A stretch of 64,000 bases of DNA from CAWIVJ01 sp963839525. GTDB taxonomy: Bacteria > Cyanobacteriota > Vampirovibrionia > Gastranaerophilales > Gastranaerophilaceae. Each line of letters starts with the position of its first letter. Position 1 is the stretch's first letter. The notes below the pieces were generated by a model. It saw only the letters and a list, made by a program, of their open reading frames with translations, had not been told where the DNA came from and made no database searches. The DNA is taken from the NCBI GenBank assembly GCA_963839525.1, contig CAWIVJ010000019.1:62001-126000 (forward strand), in the 5' to 3' direction. Shown here in pieces: positions 1-8,492 of this stretch. The position numbers and the translations under genes are program-made.

Positions 1-45
1 TCAGATAAACAACCTTGCGATGCTGAAATTAATTCCGCATGACGT
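1..45. repeat. Partial copy of dispersed palindromic repeat (family A), cut by window edge
   Basis: The stretch reading CTTGCGATGCTGAAATTAAT followed by TCCGCATGACG resembles the right half of the complete element at 11439-11512, which ends in CTGAAATAAATTCAGGATGACG. The left half lies outside the window. Short inverted repeats starting GTCATGCTGAA and ending in a matching GATGACG are typical of REP-like or MITE-like intergenic repeats. It lies just downstream of alr. Confidence 0.5.
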
Positions 46-48
46 GAC

Positions 49-1191
49 TTATCTGGTATAAACACGCGGCAAGCGCACTTTTAATTTACATGTCAATTCA
101 TAATTAATTGTTCCAAGAATTTTTGCCCATTCATCAATATATAATCCTTCACCCAAAAGAGTTATTACATCATTTTCCTTAGCGTCTATACCGGTTATAT
201 CAAACATCATTTGATCCATGGTAATATTACCGATTTGCTTTACTTTTTTACCGTTAATTTCTCCAAAAATATTATTTGATAAAGATCTCGGTACACCATC
301 TGCATAACCTATAGGCACAGTCGCAACTTTTATTTCTTTATCCGAAACAAAAGTATGCCCGTAACTTATTCCTTCACCTTTTTTTACTTTATGAATACGT
401 GTTATTCGACCTTTTAATGACATAACAGGTAAAAAGTGAAGAGTGAAGAGTGAAGAGGTTTCTTTTTGCTTTTTACCATCTGCTATTTCAGGCATTAAGC
501 CGTATAAACCTATTCCTGCTCTAACCATATTAAGTTGAGAATCAGGATAAGATATTATTCCGGCAGTATTTAAAATATGCAAAATTATGCCCGCAGTATT
601 AACATGTGAAATAATTTCATTAAATTCATCTATCTGTTTTTTTGTTTCTTCTTCGTCTTCAGCACATGCAAGATGAGAAAAGATCCCTTTTAATTGAATA
701 AAATCGCAAGCTTGAATCTTTTTTATAAACTCTGCGGCATCAGCTTTATTTACTCCTATTCTATTCATTCCTGTATCAACCTTAATATGAACTTTAACTT
801 TTTTGCCTGTTCTTTGATAGGCTTGTTTACAAGCTAAAATATGTTCATGAGAAAAAACTGAAATGGAAATATCATTTTTAGCCGCACTTTCAAAAGCCCA
901 AACAGGAACAGCACCCAAAACAAGAATATCACAGTTTATATTCGCATCACGCAAATCCAGTCCTTCATCAATTGAGGCAACTCCAAGCATATCAACTCCC
1001 GAAGCCAGCATTGTAGGTGCAACCATAACAGCACCATGTCCATAAGCATCCGCTTTGACAACAGCAAGAAGCCTTACACCCTCTTTTACATTTTTTTTAA
1101 TCTGTTTAACATTTCGGGCAAGGTATTCTAAATTAACCTCAACCCAAGCATCTCTGTGAACATTAATATGTGATTGTCTTGATGTTTTCAT
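49..1191 (-). CDS. alr: Alanine racemase
   Basis: PLP-dependent racemase that makes D-alanine for peptidoglycan in the cytoplasm. The PLP lysine is Lys46 in AVVKADAYGHG and the second catalytic base is Tyr277 in ISYGHTF; the barrel precedes a C-terminal beta domain ending in KVRLPRVYTR. At 380 residues it has normal length. I chose the ATG at 1191 over an in-frame TTG at 1209, because a TATAAT hexamer overlaps the region between them and ends 6 bases before the ATG; no SD is visible. A loop around residues 243-255 is longer than usual and is encoded partly by three GTGAAGA units. It follows the hydrogenase gene after 37 bases. Confidence 0.95.
   Translation of the reverse strand: MKTSRQSHINVHRDAWVEVNLEYLARNVKQIKKNVKEGVRLLAVVKADAYGHGAVMVAPTMLASGVDMLGVASIDEGLDLRDANINCDILVLGAVPVWAFESAAKNDISISVFSHEHILACKQAYQRTGKKVKVHIKVDTGMNRIGVNKADAAEFIKKIQACDFIQLKGIFSHLACAEDEEETKKQIDEFNEIISHVNTAGIILHILNTAGIISYPDSQLNMVRAGIGLYGLMPEIADGKKQKETSSLFTLHFLPVMSLKGRITRIHKVKKGEGISYGHTFVSDKEIKVATVPIGYADGVPRSLSNNIFGEINGKKVKQIGNITMDQMMFDITGIDAKENDVITLLGEGLYIDEWAKILGTINYELTCKLKVRLPRVYTR
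436..456. repeat. 7-bp tandem repeat inside alr, three copies
   Basis: GTGAAGA is repeated three times on the plus strand inside alr. The 21 bases keep frame and encode part of a surface-loop segment (TSSLFTLHF) between the barrel and the C-terminal domain. Copy number changes other than multiples of three units would break the gene. Confidence 0.8.
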
Positions 1192-1197
1192 TACTAA

Positions 1198-1203
1198 ATT
1201 ATA
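1198..1203 (-). promoter_or_regulatory. Perfect -10 box placed for a leaderless alr transcript
   Basis: TATAAT on the minus strand ends 6 bases before the alr ATG at 1191, so transcription would start at or next to the start codon. The -35 region is poor. The same geometry recurs upstream of several other genes here. Confidence 0.5.
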
Positions 1204-1228
1204 GAACAAAAAAGAAAAACATTAAAAA

Positions 1229-2653
1229 TCAACTTTTTTCACTATACTCTTTTATTTTTTTTAACGCAGGTTTCAACGGATTTACTGTTTCGTTACCTGC
1301 AATACAACCGCCTTCACAAGCCATTACCTCGATCAAATTACCAAACTCGCATTCACCGTTTTTTGCATATTTTTCTAGTTCGGCTATTGATTTTTTATTC
1401 AAACCGCTTATGCAATAAGGTTTTATTATTATATCTTCATCAACAAGTTTCTCTACAGCTTTTGCAACTCCGCCGGAGATAGGGTATTCTCTGCTTTCAC
1501 CAGATACTTTATTTTTAAATTCAGTATACTCACAAGCAGAAACATCTGTATCTGTTGCCATAAACCAGGCACTAAGATCTTCAAAGCTTATTATATAATT
1601 AATAAGAGAATTTTCTTGAACTTCTTTCCGCTTTGCAGTACAAGGACTGAAAAATACTGAAACACAATCAGGATTTTCTTTTTTAACTATCTCTGAAGTA
1701 TAAAAAAGAGGTGTTTGTGAATTGGAGACAAAAGGTTGCATTTGAGTTAAGTATTTTTTCACAAGCTGAATATATCCGGTACAACATGATGTAGTCATAA
1801 ATTCAGCACCTTGCTCCATACGTTCCTGAAAATCTTTTGCTTCGTGTTCTGTCGTAATATCAGCACCCTGTGCAACTTCATAAACTTTATAAAATCCCAG
1901 TTTTTTTATTGCAGTGTGAAGCTGTTCAGGCTCACAAGAAAATTGTCCCATAATAGCAGGAGCAATCATTGCAACAACTTTTTTCCCTGATTTCATTTCT
2001 TTTAGAATATCAACAACCTGACTTTTTTCATGTACAGCACCAAAAGGACAAGCACTTACACATTTTCCGCAGGCAATACATTTTTCAAAATCAATTTTTG
2101 CATTGCCGTTTTTATCTTTTTCTATTGCGGAGACAGGACATGCATCTTCACAAGGCACACGAACTTTTACAATAGCATTATAAGGACAAACTTTAATACA
2201 CTGCATGCATCCTTTGCATTTACTTCCATCAATAACAGATTTCCCATTTATTATAGTTATAGCTCCGAATTTGCAAGCATTTGTACAAGGTCTTGCAACA
2301 CATCCCTGACAAAGATTGGTTACAAAAACCCTGTTAGGAACACAGCCTTTACAAGCTGCTTCAAGTACTGTCAAGCCATTTTCATCAGGTTTTTTTCTTT
2401 CTAAAGCCTGCTTTGCATAATCAGATAAAAGTGTTTTTTCATCGTCATTTTCTATGGAAATGCCCAAACCCGCAATTACTCTGTCTTTAATAATAGCTCT
2501 TTCTTTATATACACAGCATCTATAAGGAACTTCACAACCTTTTGGGCGCATGTCATAAGGAATTAACCTGACATTTTCTTCAAAATTTCCTTTTATAAAC
2601 GCTTTTATTATCCTAGCTAATACTTCTCTTTTTAATTCTCTTGTTTCATTCAT
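1229..2653 (-). CDS. Monomeric [FeFe] hydrogenase, group-B-like
   Basis: Probable iron-only hydrogenase that disposes of electrons as H2 (or takes H2 up) during fermentation, in the cytoplasm. H-cluster motifs are present in order: TSCC at 288-291, FSPC at 335-338 and EVMACEGGC at 442-450. Upstream are ferredoxin-type cysteine clusters at about 101-127, 146-156 and 192-203. The compact 474-residue layout and the Cys-rich N-terminus (CCVYKERA at 46-53) match the short group B enzymes rather than the long group A ones. The L1 motif reads TSCCTGY where group A enzymes usually have TSCCPxW. No maturase genes (hydE, hydF, hydG) are in the window. It follows mgtE after 18 bases and is probably co-transcribed. 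Confidence 0.85.
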   Translation of the reverse strand: MNETRELKREVLARIIKAFIKGNFEENVRLIPYDMRPKGCEVPYRCCVYKERAIIKDRVIAGLGISIENDDEKTLLSDYAKQALERKKPDENGLTVLEAACKGCVPNRVFVTNLCQGCVARPCTNACKFGAITIINGKSVIDGSKCKGCMQCIKVCPYNAIVKVRVPCEDACPVSAIEKDKNGNAKIDFEKCIACGKCVSACPFGAVHEKSQVVDILKEMKSGKKVVAMIAPAIMGQFSCEPEQLHTAIKKLGFYKVYEVAQGADITTEHEAKDFQERMEQGAEFMTTSCCTGYIQLVKKYLTQMQPFVSNSQTPLFYTSEIVKKENPDCVSVFFSPCTAKRKEVQENSLINYIISFEDLSAWFMATDTDVSACEYTEFKNKVSGESREYPISGGVAKAVEKLVDEDIIIKPYCISGLNKKSIAELEKYAKNGECEFGNLIEVMACEGGCIAGNETVNPLKPALKKIKEYSEKS

Positions 2654-2671
2654 TTTTTTTAATTTCTTTCC

Positions 2672-4039
2672 CTAAGTTATCTTTATTAAAAATACCGTTA
2701 CCAGAGAAAAATAAACAATTAATCCTATAACGTCTATTGTAGTTGCAATCATCGGTCCTGATGCTATTGCCGGATCTATTTTAAAACTCTTAAGGGCAAA
2801 AGGCGTAAATGTTCCGATAATAGTTGCCATGGTCATATTTATAATCATTGCAAGACCAACAACAATACCTAAATAAATGTTTTCACGCCAGCCCCATGTA
2901 ACCAAAGCTACCATAAGCCCAAAGAACGTTCCTATAAATAAGCCGATAAACATTTCTCTAAAAATATTCTTAAATGCTGAACTTAAAGTAACTTGACCTG
3001 TCGAAAGCCCGCGAACCATAAGTGTAATACTTTGGGTTCCAATATTTCCTCCTAACCCGGCTAAAAGTGGTATAAAAATAGCAATAACAGGAACCGCATG
3101 GAGAACAGATTCATAATGATTACCAACCTTAACAGCAATAAATTCTCCCATTAAAGTTATAAAAAGCCATGGTGTTCTTGCTCTTATTGCTCCAAAGATA
3201 TTTCCTGATAAAATTTCGTCTTCATCAACCACGTCTGTTGAAATCCCTGAAGATGTATAAATTTCTTCGGTTGTTTCTTCTTCAACAATATCCTGAACAT
3301 CATCCCACGTTATCATTCCTTTTAGTCTGTTATATAAATCAACAACAGGTAATGCATTATACTGGTACTTCATAAAAATATCCGCAATATAGTCTTGATA
3401 ATCATCAACATGAAGCCTCACAATATCTGTAATCATTATATCCTGAACTTTTTGGTTAATCGAAGATGTCAAAAGCTTTCTAAGCGAAATTACCCCTAAA
3501 AGGTGATTGTTTTTATCAACTACATAAACATAATAAAGCTCTAAACTGTCTTCCTGTGCTTGAACTCTGATGGACGATAAGACTTCTTCGACAATCATAT
3601 CTATATTAACTTTCATTACAACAGGTGTCATAATACCACCGGCAGTATCTTCGTTATATGTCAAAAGCTCTCTTACTTCAGCAGAAAATTTATCAGGAAG
3701 ATTGTCAAGATAAGTTTCACTATCTGTATCTTCCATATCCCCTAAAACATCTGCTGCAGAGTCATGGGGTAATTTTGAGATAATTCTTGAAGCTAATTCT
3801 TTGTCAATATCGCCTAAAATTTCAACCTGAAGCTGAGGAGATAAGTACTCAATCATGTCCGCAGCTTTTTCTTCTTCAATATTTTTAAAGCATAAAAGTC
3901 TTTCTTCAGGCTTGAGTTCAGGAAAAATATCAGCCAGATCCGCAGAATGATAATCATCCAACATTTCTCTAAGCTGTTGAATGTTTTCATCATCTATAAT
4001 TTCGCGTATACGCTCGACAGTATTTTCAATATTAAGCAT
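2672..4039 (-). CDS. mgtE: Magnesium transporter MgtE
   Basis: Inner-membrane Mg2+ channel gated by cytoplasmic Mg2+. Order of parts: an acidic helical MgtE N domain (about 20-125) with the repeated LADIF / AADMIEYLSP / AADVLGDMEDT pattern, a CBS pair (about 130-255), a connecting helix, and a five-helix membrane domain (about 280-455) ending in PMIATTIDVIGLIVYF. Length 455 fits the family. The start has an AAGGAAG ribosome site. A TATAAT about 105 bases upstream (4144-4149) suggests a leader of about 98 nt, in which I do not recognise an M-box. Confidence 0.95.
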   Translation of the reverse strand: MLNIENTVERIREIIDDENIQQLREMLDDYHSADLADIFPELKPEERLLCFKNIEEEKAADMIEYLSPQLQVEILGDIDKELASRIISKLPHDSAADVLGDMEDTDSETYLDNLPDKFSAEVRELLTYNEDTAGGIMTPVVMKVNIDMIVEEVLSSIRVQAQEDSLELYYVYVVDKNNHLLGVISLRKLLTSSINQKVQDIMITDIVRLHVDDYQDYIADIFMKYQYNALPVVDLYNRLKGMITWDDVQDIVEEETTEEIYTSSGISTDVVDEDEILSGNIFGAIRARTPWLFITLMGEFIAVKVGNHYESVLHAVPVIAIFIPLLAGLGGNIGTQSITLMVRGLSTGQVTLSSAFKNIFREMFIGLFIGTFFGLMVALVTWGWRENIYLGIVVGLAMIINMTMATIIGTFTPFALKSFKIDPAIASGPMIATTIDVIGLIVYFSLVTVFLIKIT

Positions 4040-4143
4040 TGTCTTCCTTTTTCGCTAAGCTTAAAGTGAGCCATGAGAAATTACCCACGATTAAACTATT
4101 TTTTTATTTATCTGTCTGATTTATAAATAGACCTCTTAAATAA

Positions 4144-4149
4144 ATTATA
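4144..4149 (-). promoter_or_regulatory. Candidate -10 box for mgtE with a leader of about 100 nt
   Basis: TATAAT on the minus strand sits in the otherwise empty 4040-4210 gap. The expected start near 4137 gives a leader of about 98 nt to the mgtE ATG. Nothing in it matches a known Mg2+ riboswitch that I can recall. Confidence 0.4.
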
Positions 4150-4210
4150 CCTTAAATATTTTATATTTTTAAGGCTTAAGACAAAATGCTTATTCAATAT
4201 CAATATTTTA

Positions 4211-6055
4211 CTATTCTACAGTAACTGATTTAGCAAGATTTCGTGGCTGGTCAACATCTTTTCCTAAAAATTCTGCTATATAATATGCCAACAATTGTAA
4301 TGGAATCATTGCAACCACAGGAGATAGAATCTCGCTTACTTCAGGTACTCTTATTATAAAATCAAAAAGTTCATTCAGTTTTTCATCTGTAGAATTTGTA
4401 AGTGCAATCAATTTTGCATTTCTTGCTTTTGCTTCTTCTGCATTTGAAAGAATTTTTTCATAAACTTTACCCTTCATTAGAATTGAAAGCACAGGCATTG
4501 TTTCATCAAGCATTGCAATCGGTCCGTGTTTTAATTCACCGGCAGGATAACCTGTGGCATTAATATAGCTTATTTCTTTTAATTTTAGGGCACCTTCCAG
4601 AGCTGTTGGAAAATTTATTCCTCTTGCAATGTAGATAAAATCTTTATGACTTGAATAACTTTTTGCACATTGTTGTATTTCTTCTTTATTAGCCAAAACT
4701 CTTTCAATTTTTTGAGGCAAAATTACCATTTCTCTTTTTAATTCTTTTAAAAATGTTGGATTAGCGCTTTCTTTAATTTCTGCCATATAAATTGCAAGCA
4801 GATAAAAAGAAATCAGTTGAGCAGTATAAGATTTTGTAGCTGCAACAGAAACTTCAATCCCGGCATTAATTGGAATTAAGCTATCTGCCTCCCTTGCCAT
4901 TGTTGAATCAGGACGATTAGTTATGATTAAAACATGAGAACCTCTTGCCTTTGATTGTTTAATAGCTGTGATTGTATCCGCTGTTTCACCTGATTGAGAA
5001 ACACCTATTACAAGAGTTTTTTCATCTGCAACAGTTCTTCTGTAAATATATTCGCTTGAAGCTTCAACATCAACAGCAATTCCGCAAAAACCTTCTATTA
5101 AATGCTTCCCTATCATTGCGGCATGTAATGATGTTCCGCAAGCTACTATTTGAATACGGTTTAAATTTTTTAAAGTTTTTTTATCAAGCTGAACTTCTTT
5201 TAATGAAACTGGTTCATCAATATTATAAAGTTTTCCGCTTAAAACATTTCTGATAACATCCGGCTGTTCATGAATTTCTTTAAGCATAAAGTGCTTAAAG
5301 CCCATTTTACTTAAAGCTATTGGTTCCCATGGAAGAACTTCAATTTTTTGTTCAAGTTCTTTTCCATCTTCATTTATCAGTGTCATTTTATCTTTTGTTA
5401 AAGTTACAATTTCATCATCATTTAAATACATTGCTTTTTTAGTGTGTTCAATAATTGCAGGAACATCCGAAGCTACAAAAAATTCACCTTCACCAATTCC
5501 TACAAGCAATGGTGCGTTTCTTTTGGTTGCTACAAGAATATCCGGTAAATCTTGATGCATAACACAAAGTGCATATGCTCCCGCTATTTTTTGTGTAGCT
5601 AACCTTACAGCCTGTGCTAAATCTTTTACCTGACTATACTCATAAGCAATTAAGTGTGCAACTGTTTCTGTATCAGTTTGAGAAGAGAATTTACAGCCCT
5701 TTTTAATTAAATCTCCCTTTAATTCTTTAAAATTTTCTATAATTCCATTATGTACAATTACTAATTTGCCGCATGTACATGTGTGAGGATGTGCATTAAT
5801 TTCAGTCGGTGCGCCATGTGTTGCCCAACGAATGTGACCTATTCCTATTTTTGCACTTTTTATCTCCTGTTCGTGTTTCTTTAATAAATCCACAAGATTT
5901 TGCAGTTTTCCTTCAGCTTTATAAACTCTTATCTTACCTTCTGCATTAACCGCAATACCTGACGAATCATATCCTCTGTATTCAAGTTTTCTCAGACCTT
6001 CCGTTAAAATTTCTACAACAGATTTTTCACCTATATAACCAACTATTCCACACAT
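4211..6055 (-). CDS. glmS: Glutamine--fructose-6-phosphate aminotransferase
   Basis: Makes glucosamine-6-phosphate, the entry to UDP-GlcNAc for peptidoglycan and LPS. The N-terminal class II glutaminase begins MCGIVGYIGE, leaving Cys as the nucleophile after Met removal. Two SIS domains follow, with GVSQSGETADT and a C-terminus DQPRNLAKSVTVE, the conserved family ending. 614 residues is the standard length. The start has a GAGGATAAAATT ribosome site. The upstream gap (6056-6257) is filled by a dispersed repeat; no glmS ribozyme is recognisable. Confidence 0.97.
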   Translation of the reverse strand: MCGIVGYIGEKSVVEILTEGLRKLEYRGYDSSGIAVNAEGKIRVYKAEGKLQNLVDLLKKHEQEIKSAKIGIGHIRWATHGAPTEINAHPHTCTCGKLVIVHNGIIENFKELKGDLIKKGCKFSSQTDTETVAHLIAYEYSQVKDLAQAVRLATQKIAGAYALCVMHQDLPDILVATKRNAPLLVGIGEGEFFVASDVPAIIEHTKKAMYLNDDEIVTLTKDKMTLINEDGKELEQKIEVLPWEPIALSKMGFKHFMLKEIHEQPDVIRNVLSGKLYNIDEPVSLKEVQLDKKTLKNLNRIQIVACGTSLHAAMIGKHLIEGFCGIAVDVEASSEYIYRRTVADEKTLVIGVSQSGETADTITAIKQSKARGSHVLIITNRPDSTMAREADSLIPINAGIEVSVAATKSYTAQLISFYLLAIYMAEIKESANPTFLKELKREMVILPQKIERVLANKEEIQQCAKSYSSHKDFIYIARGINFPTALEGALKLKEISYINATGYPAGELKHGPIAMLDETMPVLSILMKGKVYEKILSNAEEAKARNAKLIALTNSTDEKLNELFDFIIRVPEVSEILSPVVAMIPLQLLAYYIAEFLGKDVDQPRNLAKSVTVE

Positions 6056-6085
6056 AATTTTATCCTCATTTAAATTATCTTGTTA

Positions 6086-6174
6086 TGTCATTACGAACCC
6101 TTTAGGGTGAAGCAATCCAAGAAAAAATTTATTTTGGATTGCCGCGCCGCTCAACCTCGCTCTTCGCAATGACG
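6086..6174. repeat. Dispersed palindromic repeat (family B), between glmS and a hypothetical gene
   Basis: The element begins TGTCATTACGA and ends TCGCAATGACGA, with inner arms AGCAATCCAA and TTGGATTGC: outer and inner inverted repeats around an AT-rich centre. A related copy lies at 60039-60150. Such elements are common REP or MITE relics. It occupies most of the 202-base gap upstream of glmS and is locally GC-rich (CCGCGCCGC). Confidence 0.75.
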
Positions 6175-6257
6175 AGAAAATACTTATAATCTATTAATAA
6201 TTTTATCATCAATATTTTTTTGTCAAATTAAATTTTTATTAAGGTTTACAGAAAAAA

Positions 6258-7214
6258 TCAAAAACCAGACTGATTTTGTATTTTTTCCAGAACTAAAAAT
6301 TTAAGCATATTGAAGTACTGCAGAGAGAAATGTTTTTTTTCGCTTTCAGTAAAGTTCTCAACTAAATGAATAGAATCGTAAGGAAGATGAAAGGAGGGAG
6401 AAAAATTCTTAAGAACCATTTTTTCTAAATATCGTGAAATAAAATACTCTATAAAATTCATTTCTTCACCTTTTTGATCGGGTAAAAGTAACTCTTGCAA
6501 AGAAGTAAAAATAACATTAGGCATTTTATACCTGTTATTATAAATCAACAATTTTTTAAAATTTTCAAGACTTAACCCACTATCAAAATAATCAGTAAAA
6601 ACATAAGTTTTTTTACTGTCTTTGATTTTATCCGGATTCAAGCCTATTTTTTTTAAGTATTCAAAATATTTTTCCAAGTTTTCATTTTCTAAAAGTTTTT
6701 TAATTCCACCTAATAACTCGTTTAATCCAGAAATAGGACAAATGGATGTTTCTACTCCCATTGAATTTAATGTTTCTGACAAAAAAGAAGGAGATCGTCC
6801 AATTGAAACAAAAACGTATTTTTGAATTCCAAACTTAGCATCCAAGTTTTGCTTCAAAATTCTTGTTGCTCTTACCGCATCTTCTACAAGTTCCTCAAGA
6901 AGAAAATCATTACCGAATAAGAAATTTTTCTTATGTTTATTTATATAACCAATTGCAAAATCAGATAATTTTTTTCTTTCTTGCGTGCTTAATTTTGCAA
7001 TATTTTCATGTGTTACCGCATTAAACTCATTGAACATTTTTGGTAATCTTTTAGCAATCTTTTGAACATGCCCAAAAGATATTTTTGAAGAATCATTTTC
7101 TACAAAAGTATCGGATTTTAATACAGGTAAAAAAAACCGAGGCAAATTAACTTTACTCTCATAATTCTCTTTTGCTGCTGTTGTAAATTTATAATTAATT
7201 CTTTGAATGTTCAT
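6258..7214 (-). CDS. Hypothetical protein with phosphoribosyltransferase-like motifs
   Basis: 318 residues; I do not recognise a named family. Residues 132-150 (KYVFVSIGRSPSFLSETL) and 203-218 (YVFTDYFDSGLSLENF) have the strand-loop-helix pattern of phosphoribosyltransferase folds, the second resembling a PRPP loop (hydrophobics, D, SG, S/T). Canonical loops have two adjacent acids and TGGT, so the match is imperfect. The N-terminus is basic and disordered-looking, followed by SKISFGH at 43-49, a short motif shared with two other small proteins here. No signal peptide or membrane helix. It stands alone between a repeat and a divergent exported-protein operon, with no clear SD. Confidence 0.6.
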   Translation of the reverse strand: MNIQRINYKFTTAAKENYESKVNLPRFFLPVLKSDTFVENDSSKISFGHVQKIAKRLPKMFNEFNAVTHENIAKLSTQERKKLSDFAIGYINKHKKNFLFGNDFLLEELVEDAVRATRILKQNLDAKFGIQKYVFVSIGRSPSFLSETLNSMGVETSICPISGLNELLGGIKKLLENENLEKYFEYLKKIGLNPDKIKDSKKTYVFTDYFDSGLSLENFKKLLIYNNRYKMPNVIFTSLQELLLPDQKGEEMNFIEYFISRYLEKMVLKNFSPSFHLPYDSIHLVENFTESEKKHFSLQYFNMLKFLVLEKIQNQSGF

Positions 7215-7341
7215 ATTGTTATAAATATTGTGAAAAAAATTTTATATAGAAAATTTTTAATAATTTAATATTTTTTTACATTTGGCATTTTGGGGTAAGT
7301 TTATTGTAAACTATTACAGGAAGAGAATGCTGGAGTGTTTT

Positions 7342-8046
7342 ATGAAAAAATTTTTAATTATTTTAGGCTTATTGCTGGCTGGAAATTTTGTGCATGCTGA
7401 ATTTGTCGAGGTTGAAACCAATGTTAATATGAATAATTTTTGGTTAAAAAACGGCAAAGAAGTTCAAAAAGTCATAGAAGTCGGAACAAAAATTATTAAT
7501 GCTAACAAACTTAATAAACGGGTTCCTTTCCAAGTTATAAATAATTACAAAGTAATCAACGCAGGTGCTCATTTTCCGCCTAAATTAGTAGTCGTTTACA
7601 CGGGATTGCTACCTTACATTGATAATGATGATGAATTGGCTTACATTTTAGGACATGAAATTGCACATACACTTGATGCTTATGAAGGAGTAGGAAGATG
7701 GTTTTCTATGCTTGTCAATCTTCGCTCTTATGAATACAAGGCCGATTTAATAGGTGTGGATTTGATGGTAAAAGCTGGGTACAACCCTATTGCAGCAATT
7801 ACGCAAATAAATAAATGGATGCCTGAACCTGTATTTGATTTTATAAATATTCACCCAAAACCATCTCGAAGAATGCTTCAAATTTATAAATATATCTATG
7901 TAAAATATCCATGGGCATTACATACAGAAATGATACACAATCTAAATTACATAAATTTTGTTTGTTCGGCTCAAAAAGAAATAAATGAGTTTATTCAAGA
8001 AGAAAATATCAGAAAAAACAGAAGAAAGAATAAATATTCATTATGA
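7342..8046 (+). CDS. Exported M48-like zinc metallopeptidase
   Basis: 234-residue protein with a signal peptide (MKKFLIILGLLLAGNFVHA). Zinc site: HEIAH at 105-109, with the downstream ligand Glu131 in EYKAD, as in M48 peptidases; INIHPKPSRRM matches the family HP..S.R motif near the end. It is probably a periplasmic house-keeping protease of the BepA/YcaL or Oma1 kind, lacking TPRs. I chose the ATG at 7342 because GGAG lies 6 bases upstream and the signal peptide starts there; the longer in-frame start at 7282 has none. It overlaps the next gene by 4 bases (ATGA) and heads a three-gene exported set. Confidence 0.85.
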   Translation: MKKFLIILGLLLAGNFVHAEFVEVETNVNMNNFWLKNGKEVQKVIEVGTKIINANKLNKRVPFQVINNYKVINAGAHFPPKLVVVYTGLLPYIDNDDELAYILGHEIAHTLDAYEGVGRWFSMLVNLRSYEYKADLIGVDLMVKAGYNPIAAITQINKWMPEPVFDFINIHPKPSRRMLQIYKYIYVKYPWALHTEMIHNLNYINFVCSAQKEINEFIQEENIRKNRRKNKYSL

Positions 8047-8492
8047 AAAAGTGTTGCTCAGTATTATTTTTATGCTTATTTTTGCAAATTAGCGTTTTTG
8101 CAGGTGAGATTCCTGTAATATTAATACCGGTATGTAAAATTTCTACCTCTGATACAAATCTAAGAGAGGGAGATTCTGTCAATTTTTTAATAGCCAAAGA
8201 TGTTTATTCCAATTCAAAAATTATTTTAAAAAAAGGACAAAAAGTTACTGCAATAATAACTTCTCTTGAAGATAATGATATATTACTAAAACCGGCAAGT
8301 ATTTATATAGAAAACTTCAAGACACAAGCTTTAAACGGAAATGAAGTAAAACTAAAAGGAATTATTTTTAAAAAAGGAAATGAACATAAGTTAGTTATTG
8401 ACTTTTTTCCCTCATATTATATAAGAGGCGGAGAAGCTCATATTTTCCCTGAAAAAGATAAATTCATTTTATATCTGGAGAACAAAAAATGA
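8043..8492 (+). CDS. Exported hypothetical protein, first of two paralogues
   Basis: 149 residues with a signal peptide ending near VFA. The mature part looks beta-rich and carries REGDSVNFLIAKDVYSNSKIILKKGQKVTAI, matched in the next gene by QLGDWIEFKIVNDVYLDGKIYLKKGTLIIGV. The pattern of gDxv.f.i..dvy..gki.lkkGt recalls small beta-barrel or SH3-like folds in surface proteins, but I cannot name the family. It overlaps its neighbours by 4 bases on both sides, so translation is likely coupled to the metallopeptidase. Confidence 0.8.
   Translation: MKKCCSVLFLCLFLQISVFAGEIPVILIPVCKISTSDTNLREGDSVNFLIAKDVYSNSKIILKKGQKVTAIITSLEDNDILLKPASIYIENFKTQALNGNEVKLKGIIFKKGNEHKLVIDFFPSYYIRGGEAHIFPEKDKFILYLENKK

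Noticed and set aside
2030..2404. 124-codon plus-strand frame
   Set aside because: Lies wholly opposite the Cys-rich hydrogenase coding region, without promoter, SD or family resemblance.
4040..4210. M-box Mg2+ riboswitch upstream of mgtE
   Set aside because: Leader length is short (about 98 nt) and no conserved M-box segments are visible.
6056..6257. glmS ribozyme upstream of glmS
   Set aside because: The leader is occupied by a dispersed palindromic repeat; no ribozyme core is recognisable.
7282..7341. Longer start for the M48-like peptidase
   Set aside because: No SD there, and the signal peptide begins at the 7342 ATG with GGAG at the right distance.
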